Shown in pieces: positions 19,401 to 26,403 of a stretch of DNA of 64,000 nucleotides. The DNA is from Bacteroidales bacterium M3. GTDB lineage: Bacteria; Bacteroidota; Bacteroidia; Bacteroidales; Muribaculaceae. How positions within the stretch are numbered: the stretch's first letter is position 1; every line of letters begins with the position of its first letter. The notes under the pieces were generated by a model. That model was not told where the DNA came from. It searched no databases and worked only from the letters and a program-made list of their open reading frames with translations. Both the position numbers and the translations under genes were made by a program. The stretch is taken from NCBI GenBank assembly GCA_001689445.1, contig LUJN01000012.1, positions 1-64,000 on the forward strand, read 5' to 3'.

Positions 19401-21617
19401 GGCAATGTGTTCAAGAAAGCTACAGGCCGAAAGAGCAAAGCTGATGACCCGATTGCCACGATAGCGATGATGGCTGATGATGCCATACGCCAAGGCAACC
19501 GCAACATCATGAAGCAGCGTTTCCTCAACTTCGTGCATGGCAATCCGAGCGACCTCGTGAGCATAAATGACATGTGGCTCCAACATGATGACGTCACGGA
19601 TGAGTGGAAGCCTGTATTTGCCAAATTGAAACCCGATATGACCCGTGAGGAGGTGGAGAGTGAGGTCGCCAAGTTTGAGGCAAAGATGGAAAGGCTTAAA
19701 AAATCCGAGCCGGATAAATACGCGAGAGGAAATGATGCCTGCAATATACCTTACAAAGTCATAAACAGCGACCTGCGAGAACATCAGGTATTGGTTAAAC
19801 GCAATGGTCGTACCTATGTGATGACTATCAATGGCAATCCCCGTGCTGCACAGGCATTGAATGGACTAACAAACCCTGATGTAGAGATGGGCGGTGTCGT
19901 TGGCAACCTACTAAAGGGAGCCGAATATGTAAACAGGAATCTAAGCGCGTTCTATACCACCCGAAACCCAGACTTCGTTGTCAGCAACTTTATGCGTGAC
20001 ACACTCTACTCCAACTGCATGGCATGGGTTAAAGAGAGTCCCAGCTATGCATTGCGATTCCATAAGAATTTTGGAAAGGTTAATCCCTTCATACTGGGAC
20101 ATCTTCTCCACAAATGGGAGAACGGCACACTTGATGACAGCAATAAACTTGAACGGATGTTCAAGGAGTTTATGCTGAATGGCGGCGAAACAGGCTACAC
20201 CTCGGTAAAGGATATCGAGGGGCACAAGCGCACCATCGCCTCCGAGCTGAAAAAGCATGGCAATATCGGTCGCAAAGCGTGGAGCGCATTAGGGATGCAG
20301 CTCGACCTGCTAAACCGCAGTGCCGAAAACTGCGCACGTTTTGCCGCGTTCCTCACATCACGTGAAATGGGGCGCACTCTTGACCGAAGTATCTACGATG
20401 CCAAGGAGGTAAGCGTCAACTTCAACAAGAAAGGGAGCGGCGGCAAATTTGTCAACGCAACAGGGCAGACAACTCTCGGCAAAATCGGCGCATCCATCAG
20501 TGGCAGCGGTCGAATACTGTATGTATTCTGGAACGCCGGAGTACAGGGCATGACAAACTTCGGGCGTGCGGCAAAACGCCATCCGGGCAAGGCCCTCGGA
20601 GGGGCGGCTGCACTGTTTACCCTCGGCTATGTCATTCCTCTGCTCGCCCAAATATGTGGCAGTGGTGACGGAGACGACGATAAGAATGCATACTATAATC
20701 TGCCTGAACATATTCGCCGCAGCAATATTTGTTTCCATGTCGGCGACCAATGGATAACCATCCCGCTCCCCATCGAATATCGTGCAATATATGGCATGGG
20801 CGAACTTGCATGTGGGGTGATCAGCGGTAATGAGAGGTACAGCAATTCAGAGCTGGCTTACCATATGGCCGCACAGGTGAGCCAAGTCATGCCGCTTGAT
20901 ATTCTTGAAGGGGATGGCGGCTTTTCCGCTTTCATACCAAGTGCTGTCAAGCCAGTAACCGAGGCATATGTCATGAACAAAAGCTGGTCGGGATTGCCCA
21001 TCTATAAAGATACACCCTTTAATAAGAATGATCCTGAATGGACAAAAGCCTATCAGAGTGCCGACCAGCATCTTGTCGCATTTACCAAATGGCTCAATGA
21101 GACACGCGGTGGCGATGACTACAAGAAAGGGACTTTCGACATCAACCCCGCGAAAATCGAATATCTTCTTTCGGGGACATTCGGAGGTGTATTCACCACA
21201 TTTGAGAACTTGAAAAAGACCGGCGAAACCATCATTGGAAAGCGCGAGTTTGAATGGCGCAATACGCCCATTGCCAACCGTATTGTCAAATCGGGCGATG
21301 AACGTACCGCCAACCGTAAACTCCAAAACGAGTATTTCAAATACTTCGAGGAATATGAGGAAACCAAACGCCTATATCGGAAATATGACAATGCAGCCGC
21401 CAACGGAATCCTCGGTTATGCCGAAAAAGCCAATTTCCTTTATAACTCACCCGAGTACCTACGACTTGAAACATTTGAGAAGTATAAGCCGGATATTGAC
21501 GCTTTTCGGGCGCAATTAAAAGAGGAGACCGATCCCAAGAAGAAAAAAGAGATACAAGCCGAGATGTTTGGAACCATGAGGGAACTCGTGGATTCCCTAC
21601 GTGTGGTCGGTCAGTAG
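7461..21617 (+). CDS. giant polyvalent virion protein (4,718 residues)
   Basis: A 14-kb gene placed between internal-virion-type genes and the portal, so probably packaged and ejected with the DNA. Segments recognised from memory of polyvalent protein families, in order: tandem YD-motif repeats (about 6-60); an Asn/Glu repeat linker (1031-1069); a coiled coil (1111-1213); BECR-nuclease-like module 1 (1500-1631); inorganic-pyrophosphatase-like domain with VDGDHIDVF (1754-1885); ADP-ribosyltransferase-like domain with YHGTGAEFDRFDFSH and YGWGGYVTE (2309-2587, helical insertion); zinc-peptidase-like HEYTHLWD (2621); HEIQHAIQ (2905); BECR-like module 2 (3131-3254); HEAVAHYG (3393); BECR-like module 3 (3575-3730); LPD38-like helical region with IPLPIEYRA (about 4080-4470); charged helical C-terminus. 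Such proteins are thought to modify or inhibit host factors on entry. No stop or frameshift interrupts it. Confidence 0.85.
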   Translation: MSNDNKRKLYDALSKEYDMGTFEQFCIDLNDDSKRRKLYDATSLDYDFGSWDRFSQQLGYSVANSVEPQGHNPQMLHPSVSTIDDGPIVKASTTTEHVPQGYHDEDGIFHPYPISDTATDTATSPVSQAPTGNEGQESWQPSPMQKAKIINAAKSTVSQFNAQGKATMDRLKNATDYFKHGEALTRQPAKGDVRFNPESGYAEQTYITPTGTKTADKLAAEHETRAYNDYVDNMTVAGQLRRAGRDLNYLTDKADKRRAEIIAEVRKRHQENEPESLISKIYQGIRGGDAMTMPSDPFMDEVNDILSTDREYRSFEAARHDAENRVRTLQHENDRQEGKDVGFWRCLGEVVSDVRTWDFGLGDLRDMTTKFAVSSKPDGTRSLAEDMMLEQEYEAQAAEAAYGQNESFWGRAGAMTGEMLPFMIDFFLTGGASGGTTAVTRNIDALLLRSLHKAVPNVARKKAVQWTTKVFGAMPEDLLFRAPMMTNTVQGMKTGADIIDRKLGDVIVRDDGTYDFSNDKTWGSAIWQSEANSIIENYSEIFGSHLGGIMSLESLSKIANTFGANRLGLVLAKASNSELAGIAGTMQKHLNRLGVSDYIGEVSEEYYGQLWRTMLNLDDAYRLNPDGTRTNLLFDGQFHGDIWGGMALSMGLMGAGKYTMSAAAYSAMKHQVNKSDKRASEIFTPEVWEGWRQRIDETTNSNIGGLAESIVADPSLTDGQKAAAISYMETSLILRGFNLASVARQRGGEQSPEETAVNESYMDGYSATAPQEMNDAKRMLDLQRQRLASALSEDVVHDFDADPIGALSRTHDPDTRRIAADYVNAKAVYDGMIQRVRDDIDGRIAQSDAMIDGRVNRTTGMIQPATMRSDGKETQVYVVDGELAMFEDGSGVDTQNSSESIIIRDAETGKVEFADPSRFVSADNGIDAETEKEVARQQIRQEVAQAAANKIDGVLSFTPGDTYNVLDMDGQPQEVSVVGQPVDENGVPVEGQINIQYPDGQIQQVAMSDLQQQVDAANAQRVENFVSENAETVPNIAENAENLTENGENITESVPNSAESVENVPQSALSRIPVDDNGGYRFDAVDPETAWDGMVEFMENEDDASEYAAAMVDESEAAVKKAEQAITKVKPTNDPAKFKADKAAARTALSEAQRQVEHWRYVVGVASSRRAAIEEAARQQAEAERAAQIAAEARREAEQQAEARRKAEEDAAAPREYAKAYAGWEQPATFEEYVLRRLSAGGMKLKWGKNERTGTNGLGAMLGYGSGTREQQGLLWLLDNANGYYPEEAAERMLVDFKAETGMEPNIDAMDAHNTLLDVIATHGSSRAMWTEAKRRHDAMEATAPVDEEYERQREWYETRFGMSPEEYESYEEQVYSDIAAHEISEDEMSDFIATFADAILTEQKEREEYERNREHDNSAAGSLRERGDGILPEERPDIDTGDNPPVQRPQEADGNGNRPDGGSPQESRIGRTLNAYEAQDFIVFMEESAEVAPEIPLTPQNWATEFGTDGIINTPIGKVKQGDNQYLKLAQQGRNGKLGMIKPTLEHPSIIIEDERPASDGSQDRITSYVFIRTFVKKDGSRYYHFASITVSKDGKEVVISSQERSANRISKLLQQGKVAWIDERFSLHPTTQIEESVPLNDSNKPTSTDNQPALLGINSSELSSSKENLVWKHADNVSDASDVAQGLYSSRGKTSDPASEGTDAPQTNIISEDKITISSAEKQAEPVESSMNERIAAAEAEVNTTPTDAQKAAGNYKKGHVQVGTFDVTIENPAGSVRSGVDADGKPWSNTMHNTYGYIRGTVGVDGDHIDVFLSDSPEEGDVFVVDQINPETGEFDEHKVMYGFPSEQAAREAYLSNYEPGWTGLGAITHVTKDEFKKWVESSKRKTKPFADYSTVSKITGEVPDMDVAIAKLGERIDALTARHSEMVNEINRIRERAAENLPHIKAVYEKRDRIEREAEKGKKDDKLRRDAEKEMETVRAQYPEEAKVYDELMDLFLELMKQRDDLAALNHNLRTKKHGLERYGDLVYDADDIEALLKKADEIFGQRDKASIRNEASSKTDDKSFSIGYGVPQENRAVYDATVKMLQDAGIKVHEVSGDEAQAMLREKITPVAGLPNRANEKQSSGSMLQRAMGDSSSNAPNSVEAGAKIENNTQSAKNNINKFHNGDFMGGKMDVSTLDKALSALGRMLSMRSNGGSRYSLLHTEGGAVVAIRLSDHRANGNNFKRDNANRNLSIVIERKKFDTPDSEIEFTEAVIPMPVFEAHPHEVVSAIVKGVEDVLADKPFSLDGSLGSVTGHSEESPQFHIRTYHGTGAEFDRFDFSHMGSGEGVQAYGWGGYVTEVKGIGKGYATAIGGNELIPKIEKVTGNISQVRKWLRENEDYDKYVRRGNRHLKELQREYSSAEKDGNEKDMTFYKGLIDLQENALTPESHAALIADKQFQIDGYQKELDGLNAQMAQRRHLYTVSIPDDTGSNYLDWDGKIPDEIRKKVILQAAVEGVSLDYYGEPMSAAEYFSKMGEDAVGFQLYRALTRALGSDKAASGMLSRAGLTGIKYAADHNNGGRADGKKNYTIFNEGDMRIKNHVQFMSDREGDVYGWTVGGEVFLNRDAINPETPLHEYTHLWDAMVRERNLELWRRGVELMRQTPIWDEVVNDPNYSGIRDDEDAIASEVHSRLTGRDGAALLSRMIDESRGEGAFAVAERVTLVERLKEWLRDMFNAIKETLGKWTKSDLEGLTPEQFSQMPLRDLAEGLNPSAESRTHEGENDIRFRFIGEHGAARLDKAMDASIRMDNLTVAREMEESGKSDKAIKLATGWERGADRKWRYEEADGKFVKPNDFEGTFRLPEIWDDENLYTAYPSLKETKVEFVDIPKYAGLFHPSDNKIEIDTKKVRDIRSVLVHEIQHAIQEEEGFAKGGTGDYAFTKLIATNDYWLRCLFEDFTSEQLESLSVLRDMADKMIDDGEYKRLPYAIRRAIKIAKENNFYAFYDHDSRDDVALTVEDALLNFTMDELHSAAMKYANVNTDDLYKRISGEVEARNVQNRIGLNPERRRKSLASSTEDVAREDQIFLRETLGAIMNEQANEMPATDISETNARFNEQLKRWENGNMRTNEIFHLGSPHGVMKMFLPQLPIVMRQKVMTKGVLKKHNAVVSSLIDMPSHLSSPIFVFKRSEDTIGVLTEQKDRDGKNICVAIELKRNMQDGGEILEVNDIRSFHGREFKNIISPIVNNHTLQWVDKEKGLAYLSSASQPVQQEIDKQELEDAANIIKDFENPAIEGDEISERGGEGAYTDEELSMANDPWSKAWGESLRTKRQQKEFAARERKRMAERVKELTERLHLDNVEVVTDASTLSGKRATAKGFFNNRTGKITIVLPNNSSAADIEQTLLHEAVAHYGLRKLLGNHFDEFLDKVYEAADETIKARIDVLAIRNGWNRRVATEEYMAGLAEDADFDKAQERIGGWFSKIKHFFIDMLRKVGFKNISPYSLRDNELRYILWRSYQNLANPGRYRAFEWEAEDVAMQYGLSVGEYAMHDAITESHVAEAGELYEINERFNEQLSHLTEDNADSIYLNLGKPSRILLVGGVSNREMKLYGNKVIKKMKKHGFKLSELKNLPEAVAHPIAVFNNLERNGNRSILTELSTTQGNFLVTIDLGKGVDVDFNIVSSVFGKRGENIIDWILNGKMTAVNKRKALDFLFHQSAPIAATAAKQELDDAAKIVERFENPTINEQNNNVEDDGDVRFRDGDFTPRDRKLAATQYERMLSRGSWQFKEAVQDSMLGLKTLYESILGKGTRIEDVAGYENAYLYENRMSSANNGEQHQYFIQYMKPLLDSIYDLCGNDKLERRILTDYMMAKHGLERNEKMRVEAAAKKEDTDRDFAGLCGLTGEDSWISAEAEAQKMVDEYERNHDTTELWENVRKATNATLEKIYLSGLMSDETFNKVQGMYDFYIPLRGWDETTSNEVYGYLTSNDGPLTGNVFKKATGRKSKADDPIATIAMMADDAIRQGNRNIMKQRFLNFVHGNPSDLVSINDMWLQHDDVTDEWKPVFAKLKPDMTREEVESEVAKFEAKMERLKKSEPDKYARGNDACNIPYKVINSDLREHQVLVKRNGRTYVMTINGNPRAAQALNGLTNPDVEMGGVVGNLLKGAEYVNRNLSAFYTTRNPDFVVSNFMRDTLYSNCMAWVKESPSYALRFHKNFGKVNPFILGHLLHKWENGTLDDSNKLERMFKEFMLNGGETGYTSVKDIEGHKRTIASELKKHGNIGRKAWSALGMQLDLLNRSAENCARFAAFLTSREMGRTLDRSIYDAKEVSVNFNKKGSGGKFVNATGQTTLGKIGASISGSGRILYVFWNAGVQGMTNFGRAAKRHPGKALGGAAALFTLGYVIPLLAQICGSGDGDDDKNAYYNLPEHIRRSNICFHVGDQWITIPLPIEYRAIYGMGELACGVISGNERYSNSELAYHMAAQVSQVMPLDILEGDGGFSAFIPSAVKPVTEAYVMNKSWSGLPIYKDTPFNKNDPEWTKAYQSADQHLVAFTKWLNETRGGDDYKKGTFDINPAKIEYLLSGTFGGVFTTFENLKKTGETIIGKREFEWRNTPIANRIVKSGDERTANRKLQNEYFKYFEEYEETKRLYRKYDNAAANGILGYAEKANFLYNSPEYLRLETFEKYKPDIDAFRAQLKEETDPKKKKEIQAEMFGTMRELVDSLRVVGQ
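11689..11883 (+). CDS. nested +1-frame ORF inside the giant gene
   Basis: A 64-residue ORF, MNGIENMTTAQLVAYAKEG onward, read in a different frame from the giant gene. Its product looks like a genuine helical protein, with alternating hydrophobic and charged residues. The giant protein's own sequence over the same bases is low-complexity linker rich in Gly, Pro, Asp and Arg. Either it is a real overprinted gene, or the giant gene arose by fusion across a formerly separate small gene. No strong ribosome-binding site precedes it. Confidence 0.4.
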   Translation: MNGIENMTTAQLVAYAKEGMEYCRKNDLISTQEITRLSNDPKRLMAMVIARMEAHRKRAGLDAL

Positions 21618-21673
21618 ACAGATAATGGAGATATTCAATGTGGATGAATTATTTTTGCTAAAATCATAAAGCG

Positions 21674-23659
21674 ATGGCAGTAAAGACAAACGGGAAAATA
21701 TTGCGTATGAGCCGTGTGCGTCCAAAGGATGACGCGCATCTCGACAGCGTGGCCGACTCCAAGGCCAACAGCGGCAATCGCAGGGCATTTGACATATTGA
21801 TGGAGGCCCAGGGATATTGGAGCAACATGGACCGATTCCGTCGGGAAAGGGAACGCAACAAGAATTACACTTTCGGCAAGCAGTGGAACGACATCATATG
21901 TGTCGACGGCAAGCAGATGACCGAGGAAGAGTATATCAAGGAGCAGGGTAATATCCCCCTTATCAACAACCATATCCATAGGCTTGTGAAGCAATTCCTG
22001 GGTGTCTACCGCAGTCAGGCAAAAGAGCCGACCTGTTTTGCCCGCGACCGCGAGGAGCAGAAGCTCGGCGAGACGATGAGCACCGTCCTCCAGTATAACA
22101 TGCAGCTCAACCAAATGCAGGAGCTGAATGCCCGCACTATGGAGGAATATCTCATCAGCGGGTTGGCCGTGCACCGCAAGTGGTATGGATGGAGAGACGA
22201 CATGCTCGACTGTTGGACTGACTACGTAAATCCCAAAAACTTCTTTATCGACAACAATATGCGCGACTTCCGAGGCTTGGATGTCAGCATGGTGGGAGAA
22301 GTACATGATGTGAGCTTCGAGACGCTGTGCGGATGCTTTGCCGAAAGCCCCGCCGATGTCAAGAGGTTTCGCGAGATTTACAGTATGGCCCATAATCGCG
22401 GCGTGTTGCGCACATTCGGTGAGCAATTCGGGTATAGCCGGCTTGAAAATATCGACTTCCTTTTCACAAGTGACCCCACCCGCTGCCGCGTAATTGAGGT
22501 TTGGCGCAAGGAGACCAAGCCCCGATACCGCTGTCACGACTATAACAACGGCGATGTCTACAAGATAGACATCGAGGATTATGAGGAGATGGTTGAGGCG
22601 GTAAACAATGAACGCATAGAGCGAGGTGTGGCACAAGGTATGCCTGAAGATGAGATACCATTGATAAAGGCTACATGGTTCATGGATAACTATTGGTACT
22701 TCTACTACCTGTCGCCTTTCGGCGATATACTCCGGGAGGGTGAGACACCATATGAGCACAAGAGCCATCCATACGTATTCAAGGCATATCCGTTCATCGA
22801 CGGAGAGATACACTCGTTTGTCGCTGATGTGATAGACCAGCAGCGTTACACCAACCGCCTGATAACGATTTATGACTGGATTATGAGGTCGAGCGCAAAG
22901 GGCGTGCTGATGTTTCCCGAGGGATGCGAGGCTGACTGCATGAGCATCGAGGAAGTCGCGGACGAGTGGACCCGGGCAAACGGTGTTATATTCTTCAAGC
23001 CCAAACCGGGCGTCCCATTACCCCAGCAGGTGGCCAACAACTGCACCAATATAGGACTTGTCGAGATGCTTAACCTGCAACTGAAATTCTTTGAGGAAAT
23101 TTCGGGCGTCAATGGCGCGTTGCAGGGCAAGCCGGGCTATGCCGGTACGAGCGCGGCCAAGTATAACCAAGAGACACAAAATGCCACACTCGCGCTTCTT
23201 GATATTCTTGAATCGTATTCGGCTTTTGTCAAGGATGGTGCATATAAGGATGTCAAGAATATTCAACAGTTCTATGACAGCAAGCGAGTATTCAACATCT
23301 CGGGACGTAGTGGAGCGCAAATCGAGTATGACCCGCAGAAGATACGTAATGTCATGTTTGACTTGAGTATCGACGAAAGCACCTCTACCCCCGCCTACCG
23401 TCAGATGGCAAACGACATCCTCATGCAACTGTGGCAGGCACAGGCCATATCAACCGAACAACTGCTGGAGTATGGAGACTTCCCATTTGGCGACGACCTC
23501 CTGCAATCCCTACAAAGTCAGAAAGAGCAATTGGCACAGGGGCAGACTCCCGATGGTATTCCGCAGGAACTGCTGCAACAGGCACAGCAGGGTGCAAACA
23601 TGGATGCCGTAAATACGGCCTACAATGCCCTCATGGGGAGACGACAGGCTGCCGCATAA
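21674..23659 (+). CDS. portal protein (P22-like)
   Basis: A 661-residue protein with the layout of P22/N4-type portal proteins. It has an N-terminal helical segment (YWSNMDRFRRERERNKNYTF), a GNIPLINNHIHRLVKQFLG stretch near residue 95 typical of these portals, a mixed alpha/beta core, and a Gln-rich helical C-terminus (QQAQQGANMDA) resembling a barrel region. It forms the dodecameric DNA gate at one vertex of the head. It follows the giant virion gene by 56 bp and ends at a strong bidirectional terminator. Confidence 0.8.
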   Translation: MAVKTNGKILRMSRVRPKDDAHLDSVADSKANSGNRRAFDILMEAQGYWSNMDRFRRERERNKNYTFGKQWNDIICVDGKQMTEEEYIKEQGNIPLINNHIHRLVKQFLGVYRSQAKEPTCFARDREEQKLGETMSTVLQYNMQLNQMQELNARTMEEYLISGLAVHRKWYGWRDDMLDCWTDYVNPKNFFIDNNMRDFRGLDVSMVGEVHDVSFETLCGCFAESPADVKRFREIYSMAHNRGVLRTFGEQFGYSRLENIDFLFTSDPTRCRVIEVWRKETKPRYRCHDYNNGDVYKIDIEDYEEMVEAVNNERIERGVAQGMPEDEIPLIKATWFMDNYWYFYYLSPFGDILREGETPYEHKSHPYVFKAYPFIDGEIHSFVADVIDQQRYTNRLITIYDWIMRSSAKGVLMFPEGCEADCMSIEEVADEWTRANGVIFFKPKPGVPLPQQVANNCTNIGLVEMLNLQLKFFEEISGVNGALQGKPGYAGTSAAKYNQETQNATLALLDILESYSAFVKDGAYKDVKNIQQFYDSKRVFNISGRSGAQIEYDPQKIRNVMFDLSIDESTSTPAYRQMANDILMQLWQAQAISTEQLLEYGDFPFGDDLLQSLQSQKEQLAQGQTPDGIPQELLQQAQQGANMDAVNTAYNALMGRRQAAA

Positions 23660-23662
23660 AGA

Positions 23663-23699
23663 AAAGGGCGAATAAAATATTGAATTTTATTCGCCCTTT
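23663..23699. terminator. bidirectional terminator
   Basis: A perfect 16-bp stem (AAAGGGCGAATAAAAT with its complement) closes a 5-nt loop. An A tract on one side and a T tract on the other let it act in both directions, separating the portal (+) from the packaging operon (-). Confidence 0.85.
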
Positions 23700-23703
23700 A
23701 TCT

Positions 23704-23853
23704 TCACTGAGGTTTTGTTACCTTGCCTCCGATACTCTGTTTGGCTGCATCTTTAAGTGTGGCAGTCCTAATATTGTCAATGGCAATAGGATTGTTGGTC
23801 AGGGTAGCTATCCCCGAAATGTCTTGTTTACTTTTTACGTTGTAACGTCCCAT
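23704..23853 (-). CDS. small phage protein, 49 residues
   Basis: A short ORF (MGRYNVKSKQDISG...) whose start overlaps the end of the 133-residue gene by 26 bp in another frame. AAGAAG directly upstream of the ATG makes a good ribosome-binding site. It ends 5 bp before the bidirectional terminator, so it is the last gene of the packaging operon. No known domain is seen. Confidence 0.6.
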   Translation of the reverse strand: MGRYNVKSKQDISGIATLTNNPIAIDNIRTATLKDAAKQSIGGKVTKPQ

Positions 23854-24229
23854 TCTTCTTTTTCAATTGTCTGCGCTTGTTTAACTGTCTTTTACGCTCT
23901 TTAGCCGCCTTTATTTCAGCTGCATACCACGAGAAGAACTGACGGACCTTGACACGGCGGTCTTTTTCAGTAAGCCATCCCGAACCATCACGGTGAGGTG
24001 TGAAATAAAAGGACTCCAACATCATGTCGTGAGTCATGGCCTTTTGATTGATGTAACCCTTACGCTTGAGGATACGGAAGTTTGAACGGTCGATTACGAG
24101 CAGCTTTCGGTCTCCACCAAATGACGGCATGACATAGTGCCTGGTGCCGGTCTGATGATAAGCCCTGTCGGCTCTAATGACTGCCTCACGCAATTGAAGG
24201 TAAGCGAAAAATTTTTGAAACAGATTCAT
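23828..24229 (-). CDS. hypothetical basic phage protein
   Basis: A 133-residue, strongly basic protein: an N-terminal helix (MNLFQKFFAYLQLREAVIRA), a central mixed segment, and a Lys/Arg-rich C-terminus (KERKRQLNKRRQLKKK). It lies 17 bp downstream of the large terminase and is presumably co-transcribed. Charge suggests nucleic-acid contact. I do not recognise the family. Confidence 0.65.
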   Translation of the reverse strand: MNLFQKFFAYLQLREAVIRADRAYHQTGTRHYVMPSFGGDRKLLVIDRSNFRILKRKGYINQKAMTHDMMLESFYFTPHRDGSGWLTEKDRRVKVRQFFSWYAAEIKAAKERKRQLNKRRQLKKKNGTLQRKK

Positions 24230-24246
24230 ACTTATACATTTTAAGT

Positions 24247-26403
24247 TTATACTGATGCCGCCGACACAACACGGCGACGGCGGTTATTTCGTTTCCTGTC
24301 TCGTGGAATAATCTTTGGAATGTCCATCTCAAAGAAGCAGATGTGCAACCCAATCGCACGGGTCATCAACAGGTCATCATGCTTGCCTTTGATAGCCCCG
24401 AATGAGCCGTTCTGCTTCTTCTCATATGTGATATATTCGTCAAGGCATCTCTTATCCCGTTCAATATATGAAGCCTCTCGCACGACCTTGACAAGTGTAG
24501 AGATAATCATCGGCTTGGTGTTGACATTGGTGTGGAATCCATATTTTACCGGCTTTCCCTCGACAATGGAATCTTCAGGAGAGGAGCGTGCATAGAGATT
24601 GGGATAAACCCCGCCAAGCTGATTGAGCACGAACTGGGACTGATCACCGTCAACCTGACGCTCCTTATCGCGGGTCTCAAGCGTGTTGGACTCTATGACA
24701 AGGAGGGCATTGTCATAGAACGCGGCAATCTGCCCCGCTTTCCAAGCAAGCAGGTCTATATCAATATGCCCATACCATTGAGCCACCACAACCGGCTTAC
24801 CGCCATCGGCCATAAACAGGCGGTCAAACACGGTAATCACGGACCAGTCGGCCTTGTTGGAGCGACCTCCAATATCCACTACCGTAAGATAACGGTCCGT
24901 GACAATCTCATCGGGGTCTATCTCGGGCAATGCCCACACCCACAGCAGACCTTGTGCATCATTCTTGAAACGGATATTGCTGAACGCCTCCTTGCCTGTA
25001 TCACGGTCTCCATATATATCCCCAACATATTTAGGGGGCTTGCATGTCTTTTTCAGCTTATCGACCCTGTACTTGTCAAACGCCCTTTGTCCAGAATGTT
25101 GGAAAGCCTCTATGTCGTCCGAGGGGTACTCCGAAGCCATCGCGGAATGGTCGTTATATTTGGCACGTTCAAGCACATACCAATTTATCGCTTCAAGAGT
25201 GGCACCACTCTCCCACAACCACCATAGATAATGCCCGGGCTGTTGGCGATTGGAGAAAACATTCTGATTATCCCGATTATCATAAAGCCAAGCGGCAAAC
25301 TCGTAGACCGACATATCCGATACAACGGAGTCCGGCTGTGGTATGAAAGATGAATGTGAATCCATGAAAGGAACGGTATAGAGGTCTATATCGAACCATG
25401 CCACAAACATTGCCTCAAACTGCGACTGGGTTTTCCCATCGACAGAGACACCCGCCTTGGCTGCATCATATTCAGTCTGAAAGAAATTCCCGGTACCGTT
25501 GGCCGTAGATTCATATACAATCATCGTATAAGGTCTCAACAATACTCCCGAACATGCGGAGCGCACTATATCCTCCGGCGTTCTGCCATCGGTGGACTTC
25601 CATAGACCGACCTCCGAGAGATGGACAAGATTATAATCACCGCCTCGACAAGAATCAGGTTTTTCGGCTGTTCCAATCTTTATCTTGCAGTTTCGCTGTG
25701 GAATGCGATGTATGTTGGGTGACCCGCCCACTCCCACCAGTTTAGGCTCATTGGCGGCATAACTCTCCCCTATGTCATGGAGCATTGAAATGGAATATGC
25801 CGATATCATCCTGTCGAACATATCACGAATCTCGATGGAACTGTCTCGTACATTGGATATAATAAGGGAATTAAGCCCCATCTTGTGCATCAACTGAAGC
25901 CATGCCATATACAGCTGTGAGGTCGTGGAGCCGCCCCACTGACGGGCCTTAAGTAGTATGAGGCGTATAGGCAAGCCCGCAAGGCGTTTCGACTCAAGCC
26001 TCTCGACAAACCGCCGTTGAGGACGCGTAAGCCTAAATAGCACATCCTCGCCACCTCCTTTTTTCTTGATGTAGACAAATGTCGCCGCCCAAAAAGGAAA
26101 ATCATGGCGGCACCGAATGCGCACAAACTGGTCTATAACCTTCAGCCGGTCTTCATCCGAAAAATCCTCGCATATCTGCCCGAAGATAAAGCTATCAAGA
26201 TTCCCATATCTCACCAGTTCCTTTACAAGTGGCACCGACATCATATCCTTTGGCAGCCATTGTGTCCTCATAGGGAAGCCGTCAATCTCCACCTTTACCC
26301 GCTCGCCAACAGAGCCAAGCCCGGTAATGGGATTAAAGGGCGCAAATATCCGTGCATTGCGCCTGTCATTCTCACATATGATATCCTCTACTTCCTTAAG
26401 CAT
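24247..26403 (-). CDS. terL: terminase large subunit
   Basis: A 718-residue packaging motor. The ATPase domain carries the Walker A variant KARQWGGST at about 152-160 and a Walker B-like IVYESTA near 297. The C-terminal RNase-H-fold nuclease shows the first catalytic Asp in TVVDIGGRSNKADWS (about 505), LLVIESNT, and the final acidic pair in KHDDLLMTRAIGL (about 677). It cuts concatemeric DNA and pumps it through the portal. Its start overlaps the rhomboid-like gene's end by 16 bp, tying both to one operon. Confidence 0.9.
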   Translation of the reverse strand: MLKEVEDIICENDRRNARIFAPFNPITGLGSVGERVKVEIDGFPMRTQWLPKDMMSVPLVKELVRYGNLDSFIFGQICEDFSDEDRLKVIDQFVRIRCRHDFPFWAATFVYIKKKGGGEDVLFRLTRPQRRFVERLESKRLAGLPIRLILLKARQWGGSTTSQLYMAWLQLMHKMGLNSLIISNVRDSSIEIRDMFDRMISAYSISMLHDIGESYAANEPKLVGVGGSPNIHRIPQRNCKIKIGTAEKPDSCRGGDYNLVHLSEVGLWKSTDGRTPEDIVRSACSGVLLRPYTMIVYESTANGTGNFFQTEYDAAKAGVSVDGKTQSQFEAMFVAWFDIDLYTVPFMDSHSSFIPQPDSVVSDMSVYEFAAWLYDNRDNQNVFSNRQQPGHYLWWLWESGATLEAINWYVLERAKYNDHSAMASEYPSDDIEAFQHSGQRAFDKYRVDKLKKTCKPPKYVGDIYGDRDTGKEAFSNIRFKNDAQGLLWVWALPEIDPDEIVTDRYLTVVDIGGRSNKADWSVITVFDRLFMADGGKPVVVAQWYGHIDIDLLAWKAGQIAAFYDNALLVIESNTLETRDKERQVDGDQSQFVLNQLGGVYPNLYARSSPEDSIVEGKPVKYGFHTNVNTKPMIISTLVKVVREASYIERDKRCLDEYITYEKKQNGSFGAIKGKHDDLLMTRAIGLHICFFEMDIPKIIPRDRKRNNRRRRVVSAASV

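Noticed and set aside
21626..21670. 15-codon ORF between the giant gene and the portal
   Set aside because: MEIFNVDELFLLKS is too short to judge and lacks a clear ribosome-binding site; it may be chance.
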